DNA of 64,000 nt, taken from positions 930,001-994,000 of the forward strand of contig NZ_CP039650.1 of assembly GCF_004923315.1 (NCBI RefSeq), written 5' to 3'. This document shows positions 35,072 to 43,075 of the stretch, piece after piece. The notes beneath the pieces were generated by a model that searched no databases, was not told where the DNA came from, and saw nothing but the letters and a program-made list of their open reading frames with translations. The stretch comes from Azospirillum sp. TSA2s. GTDB lineage: Bacteria > Pseudomonadota > Alphaproteobacteria > Azospirillales > Azospirillaceae. A program made the position numbers and the translations under genes. How positions within the stretch are numbered: position 1 is the stretch's first letter; each line of letters opens with the position of its first letter.

Positions 35072-35093
35072 CATTGGGTAACAGTTGGGTAAC
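35048..35093. repeat. Three GGGTAAC repeats; possible left attachment region
   Basis: GGGTAAC occurs at 35048, and as TTGGGTAAC at 35074-35082 and 35085-35093, the last overlapping the stop of the leftward phage regulator. It sits where host-like genes give way to phage genes, so it could include attL arm or core sites. Without the right end this is only a guess. Confidence 0.35.
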
Positions 35094-35761
35094 TAGGCGC
35101 TTTCCTTGGCCTTGAGGGTCAGCCTGACCCTTCGCTTCGCTGACAGGGCTATCCTGGCGCGCCCATCAGCCCGCGGCGGCGGCGCATCTTCCCTAAACGA
35201 CAGCCCGCTCACCATCTCAGCGAGTTGAAAAACTGACATATGAACAACCACCCTAGACTTACCGATCATGAATTCTCCTGGACGGTGTTCTCCAGGGAGG
35301 TTGTAGTAAACATCCCCTAGAGACTCACCATTCCTGTCATAATGAAGACCATTAATTGAAACGACTTTTTCATTAATTGAGATTTGTATCTCTTCCCCGT
35401 ACATCGAATTTACGACAAGTATTTCGTCATTTATATCATTGATTACTCTAACAATGAAACTTCCTAGTTGCGAAGCGTGATCACCGACACTTTCGGCAAT
35501 AGGGCGCATCCCCCATTGCTCATTCGCTGGCAATGAAAAATACGTCTCGGCGCATTGGGTGGCATCTGCGACAGTGTCGCTTGCCACGCACGCAAATAGA
35601 AGCTTGACGAATTCCGGTGTGCTTATTTCTGCGATCCTCTTTCCTTTGCTCTTCGGTAAAACGCCGTCATCAATCAGCTTCCGGGCGATGCTCTTGACCT
35701 TGGCAGGGGGCACATGCGTCCACTCGCCTATCGCATTCACGGCATCCATGATGCTCGACAT
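35093..35761 (-). CDS. Leftward phage regulator, unrecognised family
   Basis: 222 residues. The N-terminal 75 residues (MSSIMDAVNAIGEWTHVPPAKVKSIARKLIDDGVLPKSKGKRIAEISTPEFVKLLFACVASD) have the form of phage regulators found beside AlpA genes: a putative winged helix, then a small helical module. The C-terminal 120 residues are beta-rich and unknown. The ATG at 35761 has GGAG 6 bases upstream; the frame stays open to a TTG at 35938 but without that signal. Codons are more AT-rich than in neighbours. Divergence from the AlpA gene and the early operon suggests a repressor. That is inference. Confidence 0.65.
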   Translation of the reverse strand: MSSIMDAVNAIGEWTHVPPAKVKSIARKLIDDGVLPKSKGKRIAEISTPEFVKLLFACVASDTVADATQCAETYFSLPANEQWGMRPIAESVGDHASQLGSFIVRVINDINDEILVVNSMYGEEIQISINEKVVSINGLHYDRNGESLGDVYYNLPGEHRPGEFMIGKSRVVVHMSVFQLAEMVSGLSFREDAPPPRADGRARIALSAKRRVRLTLKAKESA

Positions 35762-36015
35762 ATCCCACTCCGAAAACGCAAGCCGCATCGCGCGGCACCT
35801 GACCGCACATTGAAGAACGTTTTGGATTTCGTCAATGGAAAACGATTGGTTTCCTGCCGCAAGAAACCAAAGCCAGTTGACAGGCGCCTCTCCGGAAGGG
35901 TTACTGTGTCCCTCGAAGGGCACACGGAGGCACCGCAACTATCTCGAAAGAATGAGGCGGAAGTTCTGCTATCCTCCTGAACAGGCCCAGCGAAACAAGA
36001 TGGAGCACATAGGAC
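35762..36015. promoter_or_regulatory. Divergent regulatory region of the prophage
   Basis: 254 bases between the leftward regulator and the AlpA-like gene. It is where the lysogeny/lytic promoters and operators should lie. No clear palindromic operator was found by eye; an open frame covers part of it on the minus strand but lacks a good start. Confidence 0.45.
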
Positions 36016-36249
36016 ATGGGAAAGGCTGCCGAAACGATGTCTTCCGATCTGCGCATCATTCGCTTCCCGGAAGTGAAAAAGCGCGTCGGTTTCTGTGCAT
36101 TCCACCTCCGCCGACTTGAGGCGAAGGGCGAATTCCCGAAGCGCGTCCGCATCGGGGCAAACTCTGTCGGATGGGTGGAGGCGGAAATCACCGCTTGGCT
36201 GTCCGCCAAGGTGGCCCAGCGCGAAGGCGCTTCCAATGTGGCCGCTTAA
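36016..36249 (+). CDS. AlpA-family phage regulator
   Basis: 77 residues with an AlpA/excisionase-type winged helix: RIIRFPEVKKRVGFCAFHLRRLEAKGEFPKRVRIGANSVGWVEAEITAWLSAKVAQRE. The pattern F.EV..RVG.....L.RLE..G.FP..V.IG...VGW...EI..WL is that of AlpA. Such proteins activate excision genes or early promoters. The start is either ATG 36016 or ATG 36037. The position at the left edge of the early operon fits. Confidence 0.88.
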   Translation: MGKAAETMSSDLRIIRFPEVKKRVGFCAFHLRRLEAKGEFPKRVRIGANSVGWVEAEITAWLSAKVAQREGASNVAA

Positions 36250-36369
36250 TCGTCGTGGTGGTGGCGTCAGCGCTGTAACGCTGAGAAGCCCCACCATCGA
36301 CGTGCTGACCGCCGCTGTAACGGCAGTCGAAGCAAGTTCACAGTCCTAACCCTGCCAAGGATCGAAACG

Positions 36370-37305
36370 ATGAACTCGCACAATATGCGGGCAGAGCCCC
36401 CGCACGTCCAGACCGTATCTAGCGTACAAACCGGCAACACGTCGAATATCATCCCCTTCGACTTTGAGGGGACCGCCGTTCGGGCTATCGGCCGCGACGG
36501 CGAGCCGTGGTTCATCCTGGCTGATATCTGCCGCGTGCTGGAGATCGGCAACCCGTCTCAAGCCGCAACGCGCCTGGATGACGACGAAAAGACGACCCTC
36601 ACCAATAATGAGGGTCAGGCCAGCTACGGCCCCCAATCATTCACCATCGTTAACGAGTCTGGCCTGTGGTCGCTCGTTCTGACCAGCCGGAAGGCCGCCG
36701 CTAAGCGCTTCAAGAAGTGGCTCACGGCCGACGTCATTCCCACCATTCGCAAGACCGGCTCTTACAGCGTGGCTGCGCCTCAGCCGGCCAAGAAGCCGTC
36801 CCGCCCCCGCCTCACCGGCCCGGTTCTCCGCGAACTGACCGGCTTCCCCGAGCGTCTGAGGGCCGAGTTTCCGTCGATGAGCGAAGCTGAACGACTGGCA
36901 GCCTTCAACCGGTTCAGCGCCTCCCTCTTGGGTGAGCCGCTGCTGCCGGAGCGGCGGCCCGACGTCTTCCCGATTGATGTTGATGTCCTGCCGGCACTGC
37001 CGGCCCCAAGCCATCCAGAATTTGTCAGCGCGTCGGAAATCGGCGTTGTGATCGGCGTTCGTCTCGGGATGGTCAAGCTCTCCGGCGCCGCGGTCAACAA
37101 GCTGTTGGTCCAACAGGGCTTCCAGATGACCGGCCCCACCAAAACGACCAAGTGGGTTCCCACGGCCAAGGGTGAACCCTTCGCCCATTGGGAGACGGCG
37201 GAGAAGGCCGGAGAGCGGGGCGGGACGGCCAACTGGCTGCGCTGGAGGTACGGCATCGTGGATGAGTTGGTCGACGCGATGACCGCCGGTCAAGGGGAGG
37301 GCTGA
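36370..37305 (+). CDS. Phage antirepressor with Bro-N domain
   Basis: 311 residues. Residues 25-135 are a Bro-N domain: IIPFDFEGTAVRAIGRDGEPWFILADICRVLEIGNPSQAATRLDDDEKTTL, FTIVNESGLWSLVLTSRKAAAKRFKKWLTADVIPTIRKTGSY. A Pro-rich linker follows. The C-terminal 100 residues include EFVSASEIGVVIGVRLGMVKLSGAAVNKLLVQQGFQ, similar to the KilA-C/ANT-type C-terminal modules of antirepressors. It likely interferes with repressor action during induction. It starts the coupled early operon. Confidence 0.88.
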   Translation: MNSHNMRAEPPHVQTVSSVQTGNTSNIIPFDFEGTAVRAIGRDGEPWFILADICRVLEIGNPSQAATRLDDDEKTTLTNNEGQASYGPQSFTIVNESGLWSLVLTSRKAAAKRFKKWLTADVIPTIRKTGSYSVAAPQPAKKPSRPRLTGPVLRELTGFPERLRAEFPSMSEAERLAAFNRFSASLLGEPLLPERRPDVFPIDVDVLPALPAPSHPEFVSASEIGVVIGVRLGMVKLSGAAVNKLLVQQGFQMTGPTKTTKWVPTAKGEPFAHWETAEKAGERGGTANWLRWRYGIVDELVDAMTAGQGEG

Positions 37306-37309
37306 AGCC

Positions 37310-37582
37310 ATGGCCGCGCCCGTGACCCCCTTCACCACCACGCGCTATCGGTGCCCGACCTGCCGTAAGACCGGCTCCAGCCGGATCGAGATGCAGCGGC
37401 ACGCCGACAACTGCGCCCATGCGCCCGAGTCGCGCGCCTGCATCACCTGTGCCTTCAACGAGCCGCAGCGCGTCCAGGTAGCTCCCAACGCCTTCCGTAC
37501 CGTGTTCGTCTGCGGATGCGGCGCTCTGCCGGCTGACAAGCGGCTCGTCCTGAATTGCTCCGCGTGGGAGGCCGCCCGATGA
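37310..37582 (+). CDS. Small cysteine-rich phage protein
   Basis: 90 residues with zinc-ribbon-like pairs: YRCPTCRKTGSS, QRHADNCAH, ACITCAF and VFVCGCGALP. The first resembles a C2H2-like finger (CPTC...H...C). The function is unknown. It lies 4 bases after the antirepressor and overlaps the next gene by ATGA. Confidence 0.7.
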   Translation: MAAPVTPFTTTRYRCPTCRKTGSSRIEMQRHADNCAHAPESRACITCAFNEPQRVQVAPNAFRTVFVCGCGALPADKRLVLNCSAWEAAR

Positions 37583-38373
37583 ACGTCTCTCCCATCTCCG
37601 GCCCGCGGACGCTGATTTCCCGCTCCGCCGGGGTTCTGACGCTGCCGGGCCACGACAAGCCCACGCTGCGCACCTTCATCCCCGGCATCCCGACGGGCGG
37701 CCTGTGCGTCCCGACGGTCGACTATCTCAACATGCTGACCGGGGGCGAGTTGCCCCCGGATGAGGTCCGCAGCGCTGCCGACGAACTGCGCATGGAGTAC
37801 CACCGGGCGGGGGTGCCGCCCGTTCACATGCAGGTCATCATCACCGAAGAGTTGGGGTGTATCGACACCCTCTCGACGGATTTCATCGTCGCCAACATCG
37901 AAGGGCTTGGCGTGCCCCACTGCGACACGCTGGCTGAGCATATCGGCGTCATCCTGGACGAGATGGCGGACGACACGCTGGGGGATGACGGCAAGGGCGG
38001 AGACATGGCCGCATTCGAAAGCCTCACCCGCCTTCACCGTTGCGCCGGCAGCCCCCGCGGCAAGGCGCCCGGTCACTGGCGCCACCTCCGGGGGAAGGAG
38101 CTTTCCGACGCCGTCGTGAAGAAGGGACGCAAAGGCGTGTGGAGGACAGCCGATGGCGAGTGGAGAGCGTCCCATGATGTTGCCCTCGACTATGCGCAGT
38201 GGCTGTTCCCCGCTTTCCAACTCTGGACCATCCGCCTGTTGGCGGACGATCCGCGGGTGACTGCTGCCTTTCACCGCATCTTCGGGTTTGGCTTCACCAT
38301 CTCTGAACCCGCCGCGCCGGCCCCGGAGCCGCATCTCCGCCTTGTCCACTCCGACCAAGGAGAAGCCGAATGA
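37579..38373 (+). CDS. KilA-N-like domain phage protein
   Basis: 264 residues. The C-terminal region APGHWRHLRGKELSDAVVKKGRKGVWRTADGEWRASHDVALDYAQWLFPAFQLWTIRLL matches the KilA-N pattern (W...TKEL, G.W.H...AL..AQWL.P.F..W). The first 150 residues are unassigned. KilA-N proteins bind nucleic acid and often act as antirepressors, making this the second such gene in the operon. It overlaps both neighbours through ATGA. Confidence 0.78.
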   Translation: MNVSPISGPRTLISRSAGVLTLPGHDKPTLRTFIPGIPTGGLCVPTVDYLNMLTGGELPPDEVRSAADELRMEYHRAGVPPVHMQVIITEELGCIDTLSTDFIVANIEGLGVPHCDTLAEHIGVILDEMADDTLGDDGKGGDMAAFESLTRLHRCAGSPRGKAPGHWRHLRGKELSDAVVKKGRKGVWRTADGEWRASHDVALDYAQWLFPAFQLWTIRLLADDPRVTAAFHRIFGFGFTISEPAAPAPEPHLRLVHSDQGEAE

Positions 38374-38573
38374 GCCCCGAGTTCCTGCCCTGGATCGCTG
38401 GTGCCGCCGGCTTCATCGTCGGCATGTTGATCATTGCGGCCATCCGCGCCCCGTCCGCCGCCGCTGCGGAGTATCAGCGGACGGCTTGGAAGCTGATCGA
38501 CGCGGTAGACGACCTTGCGGACGAGGTAAAGTCCCTCCGTGAAGAAATCCGCAAGAACGGAGGCGCCAAATGA
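38370..38573 (+). CDS. Small membrane protein with coiled tail
   Basis: 67 residues: a hydrophobic helix at 8-26 (WIAGAAGFIVGMLIIAAI), then a charged helix (WKLIDAVDDLADEVKSLREEIRKNGG). Its role is unknown. ATGA overlaps with both neighbours show translational coupling. Confidence 0.65.
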   Translation: MSPEFLPWIAGAAGFIVGMLIIAAIRAPSAAAAEYQRTAWKLIDAVDDLADEVKSLREEIRKNGGAK

Positions 38574-39442
38574 GCGGCACCCTGTTCCCCGTCACCAGCA
38601 TCACCATGAAGGGGGCAAACCCGGCCCCCAACCTGGGGCCAAAGCCCGAATTTCTGTGGATGCCGAAAAGCTGGCTCTACGTCGACGCGGTCTATCAGCG
38701 TGCGATGACGAGCGGTAAGTCGCGCCGTCTGGTCCGGAGGATCACAGAAGAATTCTGGTGGCCGAAGTTTACGCCGCTCACCGTAACCCCGCTTGATTGG
38801 GAAGCCGGCAAGTTCGCTGTGGTCGATGGCCAACACCGCGCCGCTGCAGCGCTTGCCCATCCCGACGTGACGGAAGTTCCCGTGTGGGTGGTCGACGCTC
38901 CCGACGTCCGGGCGCAGGCGTCCGTGTTCGTCGGGGTCAACGCTGACCGCAACGGCATGACCACGATGCAGCTCTTCAAGGCTCAGCTTGCGGCCGGTGA
39001 TCCGGCTGCGGTCCAGGTCCAAGAGGTCTGCAGCCGCTCGGGCGTGACGGTTGCCTTCCACCTGTCCAACGGCAGCCGGGAGCTTCCGCCGCGGACCACG
39101 ATGGCCGTCTCCACGATCCGGAAGCTGATCGCCAAGCATGGAGAGAAGCCCGTTCGGCTGGCCCTGACGATGCTTGCCACTGCCTACGCCGATGCGCCGA
39201 ACCAACTCCGCGGGCAGATCATCCAAGCGATGACAAGCCTTGTCGTGGAGCATGGGGACAAGATCGATCCGGAACGTCTCGTCTCCGCCCTGGCTGAGAA
39301 GGACTGCGAAGATTTGTTGGACGCGGCCCGGCAGGTCAAGCGCCTGGAGGGTGGCACCACCGACGCCGGCATGGTCCGCGCGCTGATGGCTGCCTATGAC
39401 CAAGGGCTCACCCCGGCAAAGCGGTTGAGACGCGCTGCGTGA
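38570..39442 (+). CDS. ParB-like (Sulfiredoxin/ParB fold) phage protein
   Basis: 290 residues. The ParB-N-like core is VYQRAMTSGKSRRLVRRITEEFWWPKFTPLTVTPLDWEAGKFAVVDGQHRAAAALAHPDVTEVPVWVVDA, where VVDGQHR corresponds to the ParB/Srx phosphate-binding GxxR motif (here GQHR). The remainder is helical. Phage ParB-like proteins can act as nucleases or DNA-binding regulators; its role here is unknown. Confidence 0.8.
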   Translation: MSGTLFPVTSITMKGANPAPNLGPKPEFLWMPKSWLYVDAVYQRAMTSGKSRRLVRRITEEFWWPKFTPLTVTPLDWEAGKFAVVDGQHRAAAALAHPDVTEVPVWVVDAPDVRAQASVFVGVNADRNGMTTMQLFKAQLAAGDPAAVQVQEVCSRSGVTVAFHLSNGSRELPPRTTMAVSTIRKLIAKHGEKPVRLALTMLATAYADAPNQLRGQIIQAMTSLVVEHGDKIDPERLVSALAEKDCEDLLDAARQVKRLEGGTTDAGMVRALMAAYDQGLTPAKRLRRAA

Positions 39443-39675
39443 GCCGTCGGGCGCTGGAGGATGCACTTGTCGCTGAACTCCAGCGCCACGGCATCACCGG
39501 CCATCGCATCACGCGCGGGGCCAAACATCCGCGGCTCAACTTCGAAGTAGATGGTCGACGGCAGTTCTTCGTCTACTCGACCACGACCTTCGACGGCCCT
39601 ATCCGACAAACATTCATCGCCGAACTGCGCCGCGTTCTCCGCCGCGCGGGGGCGATATCGAGGGGTGACGCATGA
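39439..39675 (+). CDS. Small phage protein, HicA-like fold possible
   Basis: 78 residues with a GTG start overlapping the upstream stop. The order helix, RITRGAKHPRLNFEV, RQFFVYSTTTFDGPIRQTFIAELRRVLRR recalls the compact alpha-beta-beta-beta-alpha fold of HicA-type RNA-binding proteins, but the usual catalytic histidine is not evident and no HicB partner is next to it. The function is unknown. Confidence 0.55.
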   Translation: MSRRALEDALVAELQRHGITGHRITRGAKHPRLNFEVDGRRQFFVYSTTTFDGPIRQTFIAELRRVLRRAGAISRGDA

Positions 39676-40562
39676 TCGCACCTGACATCACAGAATTGGG
39701 CGTGCGCTGGAATGCCGCCCGTCTCGCATTCGACGTAGCTATAGGCGCTCTGGACGACCACGGCGCCGCAGTCGATGACCAAATCCCTTGGCCGTTCGTC
39801 TCGCATGGCAAGCGCGGCACGGTCTACATGTCTGCGGCGGATATCGACCGGGACAATCGCCTCTCTCAGAAGACTAAGGACCGGCTGAAAGCCCGCCTGG
39901 AGCGCACTGTCGCCGCTCACAATGAAGCCCGGCAGCGGCTCGGGCTGGCTGCCATGGAAGCCGTCTTGAACGAGGCGAGCGAAGAGGTTGGGAGGCTTGG
40001 TCATGCCATTGCCGACGACCGATCCGCCACCCTTCCGGCCATCGTGACGAAGCTGTCCGTCCTGCAAATAGAGGTCGCAGACGGAGGCGACATGTCGGGC
40101 TATGCCGGCGGGCTGCTGACGTCCGCCCTGTCCGATGCCAAAGCCCTAAGCGCGGCCCCTGCCGACGATCTAGCCGCCCTTCATCGGGAGTGGTGCGCCA
40201 TCTCAGACGCTGCCGATGGCTACCACAACGGCCCCCGCAACACCCGGCCGGCACAGCCAGACTATGACCGGAAGGGGGAGCTTGAGGAACTGATAGCAGC
40301 GCACCCCGACAGCAGCCTTGCCGCCTCCGTGATCCGCCTGGACGTGATGCTAGGGGTGTTCGTGGGCTCCGTCCTCTACGGCGCACTGGAGATGCTGGAG
40401 GAAGGCGCCATCACGGGCGGGACGTTGGCCCTGGAGGCGTTGCGAGCGTCTGCGCCGCATGTCGAGTGCTGGACGCTCAGAGCCCGTCAGCGGGGCATGG
40501 AGAGGCTTGCAGCGATGCGGGCCAAGGAAGCGCAGGCGGAACTTGTCGGGGAGATGGCGTGA
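39672..40562 (+). CDS. Hypothetical phage early protein
   Basis: 296 residues with long helices and no recognised domain (MIAPDITELGVRWNAARLAFDVAIGAL at the start, DRDNRLSQKTKDRLKARLERTVAAHNEARQRLG near 60-95). It is coupled at both ends by overlapping stop and start codons, so it belongs to the early operon. Confidence 0.65.
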   Translation: MIAPDITELGVRWNAARLAFDVAIGALDDHGAAVDDQIPWPFVSHGKRGTVYMSAADIDRDNRLSQKTKDRLKARLERTVAAHNEARQRLGLAAMEAVLNEASEEVGRLGHAIADDRSATLPAIVTKLSVLQIEVADGGDMSGYAGGLLTSALSDAKALSAAPADDLAALHREWCAISDAADGYHNGPRNTRPAQPDYDRKGELEELIAAHPDSSLAASVIRLDVMLGVFVGSVLYGALEMLEEGAITGGTLALEALRASAPHVECWTLRARQRGMERLAAMRAKEAQAELVGEMA

Positions 40563-41191
40563 TGCGGACATACGGCAAGGTCTACACTTCGTTCTGGACC
40601 GACGAGAAGACGGGCAGCCTTTCCAGTGATGCGCAGCGGGTGGCGCTCTATCTGCTGACCGGCCCTCACTCGAATTCGATTGGCTGCTTCCGGCTGCCGC
40701 TCCCGTACCTGATGACCGATCTGCGCCTCTCGGAAGAAGATGCAAAGGCCGCCCTGGCTACGCTGGAAAGCATGGGCTTCATTGTCCGTGACCAGTCGTC
40801 CGGCTGGACGCTGATCGTCAACTATCTCCGCCACAATGCCCCGGAAAATGGCAAGGTCGGCAAGTCAATGATGCCTCTGATTGCGGCTGTCCCGGCCGGA
40901 TCGGAGGTATGGTTCGGGTTGGTGGAAAGGGTATGCCAACACGAGGAACGGTTTCCGTCAGGGTATACGATAGGGCTTCTTAGGACTCGGGATACCGTAT
41001 CCCGACATGGAAATGAGACTCGGGATACCGTATCAGGCAGGGTATCGGATACCGTATCACTACAAACCCGGAATACGGTATCCCGACATGGAAATCCAAG
41101 TCAGGAACCCCCGAACCAACCCGAACCAGTTCTTTACCAGGGAGATAGTGGGAGGGGCCGTTCGTGGCCTGCCGGGGGAGGGGTGCGATGA
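40562..41191 (+). CDS. Phage replication protein candidate with iteron-like repeats
   Basis: 209 residues. The N-terminal 130 residues look like the winged-helix domain of phage replication initiators/organisers (YTSFWTDEKTGSLSSDAQRVALYLLTGPHSNSIGCFRLPLPYLMTDLRLSEEDAKAALATLESMGFIVRD). The C-terminal part is repetitive: RDTVSRHGN, RDTVSGRV, SDTVSL, RNTVSRHGN. This follows from repeated DNA units (40,984-41,095), reminiscent of lambda O, whose gene holds its own origin. The adjacent helicase fits. The replication role is inference. Confidence 0.7.
   Translation: MRTYGKVYTSFWTDEKTGSLSSDAQRVALYLLTGPHSNSIGCFRLPLPYLMTDLRLSEEDAKAALATLESMGFIVRDQSSGWTLIVNYLRHNAPENGKVGKSMMPLIAAVPAGSEVWFGLVERVCQHEERFPSGYTIGLLRTRDTVSRHGNETRDTVSGRVSDTVSLQTRNTVSRHGNPSQEPPNQPEPVLYQGDSGRGRSWPAGGGVR
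40984..41095. repeat. Iteron-like repeats; candidate phage replication origin
   Basis: Units GGATACCGTATC at 40990, 41023 and 41047, plus a reverse copy GATACGGTATTC at 41070-41083. Two copies are part of an 18-base direct repeat GACTCGGGATACCGTATC (about 40984 and 41017), and GACATGGAAAT occurs after the first and the last. Each unit is itself nearly palindromic. Spacing (33, 24 and 23 bases) is not fixed, but similar to origin iterons. Confidence 0.6.
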
Positions 41192-42717
41192 GGCATCTGT
41201 TCCCCCATCAGGAAAAGGCCCTCCGCCTCCTTCTGGAAAGGGCAAGGGAGGGCTCTAGACGGCCGGTGGTGCAGCTACCAACAGGGGCAGGCAAGACACG
41301 CCTCGCTGCCGAAATCATCAAGCGAGCAAGGGCCAAGGGCAAGCGCGTCATGTTCGTGGTCCCGCGCCTCTCCCTCATCGACCAGACGGTGGAGAGCTTC
41401 GCGACGGACGGCATTCACGACGTCGGGGTGATCCAGGCTGATCACCCTCTCACCAACCCCGACATGCCCGTTCAGGTCGCCAGCGTGAAGACCCTGGACC
41501 GCCGGAGGGATTGGCCGCCGGTTGACCTGATCATCGTTGACGAGTGCCATGAGATGTTCCGCGCGTTCCTCAAGCGGATCGTCAGCGACGACCTGAAAGA
41601 CGTCATGGTGATCGGCCTGTCCGCGTCGCCGTGGGCCAAGGGCATGGCGAAGCACTATGACGACCTGATCATCTGCGCCACGACAGCGGAAATGATCGAG
41701 GCAGGACGGCTCAGCCGCTTCCGTGTGTTCGCGCCAGATCACCCCGACCTTTCCGGGGTCGGAACACATGCAGGCGATTACAACGAAAAGCAGCTAGCCA
41801 AGGCGATGGACAAGCCGAAGTTGGTTGCCGACATCGTCACGACTTGGATGCGCATGGGAGAAGGCCGCCCGACGCTGGCGTTCTGCGTCGACCGGGCGCA
41901 CGCCAAGCACGTTCAGGCTCAATTCGAGGCCGCGCAAATCCCTTGTGGCTACGTCGACGCCTACACGTCGGCGGACGAGCGGAAGATTGTCAGGGACAAG
42001 GTGCATTCGGGTGAATACAAGGTTGTCGCCAATGTAAGCTGCCTGACGACAGGTGTTGATTGGGACATTCGCTGTATCATCGACGCACGCCCAACAAAAA
42101 GCGAAATGCTATTCGTGCAGATGTACGGGCGCGGACTTAGAACGGCAGAGAGGAAGGACGATTGCCTCATCCTTGATCATGCAGACAACTACAAGAGGCA
42201 TGGGTTCGTCACGGACATTCACCATGAACGGTTGGACGACGGCACGCGGACTGCGGCGCCCAAGCGCACCAAGCCGCTACCGAAGGAATGCCCAAAGTGC
42301 TCCCACCTGCGCCCGGCAAAAATGAAGGAGTGCCCAGCCTGCGGGTATGTTCCGGAAGGCGTTCACTCAGGCGTCGACAGTGAGGACGGCAGTCTGTGTG
42401 AAGTGACGCGGGGAACGGGGAAGAAGAAGACCGGCCCCGCTCATCACACGCAGATCGGCAGTAGCTGGATACACAACTCCGAATTCTACGCGATGCTCAA
42501 GACTTGGGCTTATAAAAGAAAATATAAGCCAAAATGGGCAGATAGATGCTATTATGAGGTCCACAAGAAATGGCCGAACCAGTATGTGAATGTGCAGCCT
42601 AAGGAACTGACCCGAGACATGTACAATTGGTGCTTGGCAGATCAGATCAGGCGCGCAAAGGCATTCTCTAAGAGCCGTCATCAACAGGGTAATGGTGCCC
42701 GGAATGACAGACGATGA
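41188..42717 (+). CDS. DEAD/DEAH-box (SF2) helicase
   Basis: 509 residues. Motif I is LPTGAGKT, motif II VDECHE (DECH), motif III GLSASPWA, motif V TTGVDWD and motif VI QMYGRGLRT. A zinc-ribbon-like CPKCSHLRPAKMKECPACGY stands near residue 370. The C-terminal 110 residues are specific to this phage group. It likely unwinds DNA at replication. The start at 41188 has a GGGGGAGGGG ribosome run and overlaps the previous stop. Confidence 0.9.
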   Translation: MRHLFPHQEKALRLLLERAREGSRRPVVQLPTGAGKTRLAAEIIKRARAKGKRVMFVVPRLSLIDQTVESFATDGIHDVGVIQADHPLTNPDMPVQVASVKTLDRRRDWPPVDLIIVDECHEMFRAFLKRIVSDDLKDVMVIGLSASPWAKGMAKHYDDLIICATTAEMIEAGRLSRFRVFAPDHPDLSGVGTHAGDYNEKQLAKAMDKPKLVADIVTTWMRMGEGRPTLAFCVDRAHAKHVQAQFEAAQIPCGYVDAYTSADERKIVRDKVHSGEYKVVANVSCLTTGVDWDIRCIIDARPTKSEMLFVQMYGRGLRTAERKDDCLILDHADNYKRHGFVTDIHHERLDDGTRTAAPKRTKPLPKECPKCSHLRPAKMKECPACGYVPEGVHSGVDSEDGSLCEVTRGTGKKKTGPAHHTQIGSSWIHNSEFYAMLKTWAYKRKYKPKWADRCYYEVHKKWPNQYVNVQPKELTRDMYNWCLADQIRRAKAFSKSRHQQGNGARNDRR

Positions 42718-43075
42718 CTTTGAGGAACGCGCGGCCATTCTGGAGTTTGACGGCGGGCTCCCGCGGGCTTGGGCAGAGAGCTTAGCCCGCCTCGCCACCT
42801 CCCCGCGGCCGGGCGCTTACCTGCCGGAACGGTGGGAGACCATCGTTTCCGACGCTCACCGGCTTGTCGATGGGCACTGGCGCCGGCTGGAGGCTGTCGG
42901 GCTCGGGCCTGCCGACGTCAGGGAGCTTATCCGGCTGATCGACGGTCGAGACATCGTTGCCGTGGGTATGGGGGACGTGACGGTCAGGATGCCGGCCGGG
43001 AACAGGGTGAAAATTTTCATGCGGCCCCGGATCGGTCAGCCGCCGGTTTGGCAGGAAGGGAGGCGTGCAGCATGA
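42692..43075 (+). CDS. Hypothetical phage protein between helicase and primase
   Basis: 127 residues (or 123 from ATG 42704, MTDDDFEERAAILEFDG). The sequence ERWETIVSDAHRLVDGHWRRLEAVGLGPADVRELIRLIDGRDIVAVGMGDVTVRMPAGNRVKIFMR is seen between helicase and primase genes in other phages and integrative elements as far as I recall. No function is known. It overlaps both neighbours. Confidence 0.65.
   Translation: MVPGMTDDDFEERAAILEFDGGLPRAWAESLARLATSPRPGAYLPERWETIVSDAHRLVDGHWRRLEAVGLGPADVRELIRLIDGRDIVAVGMGDVTVRMPAGNRVKIFMRPRIGQPPVWQEGRRAA

Noticed and set aside
36237..36349. Possible 37-residue gene after AlpA
   Set aside because: It has a weak GAAGG site, but no recognisable features and unusual composition; left out for lack of support.
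39439..39675. HicA toxin with HicB partner
   Set aside because: The fold is only vaguely similar and the neighbours are not HicB-like, so no toxin-antitoxin call is made.
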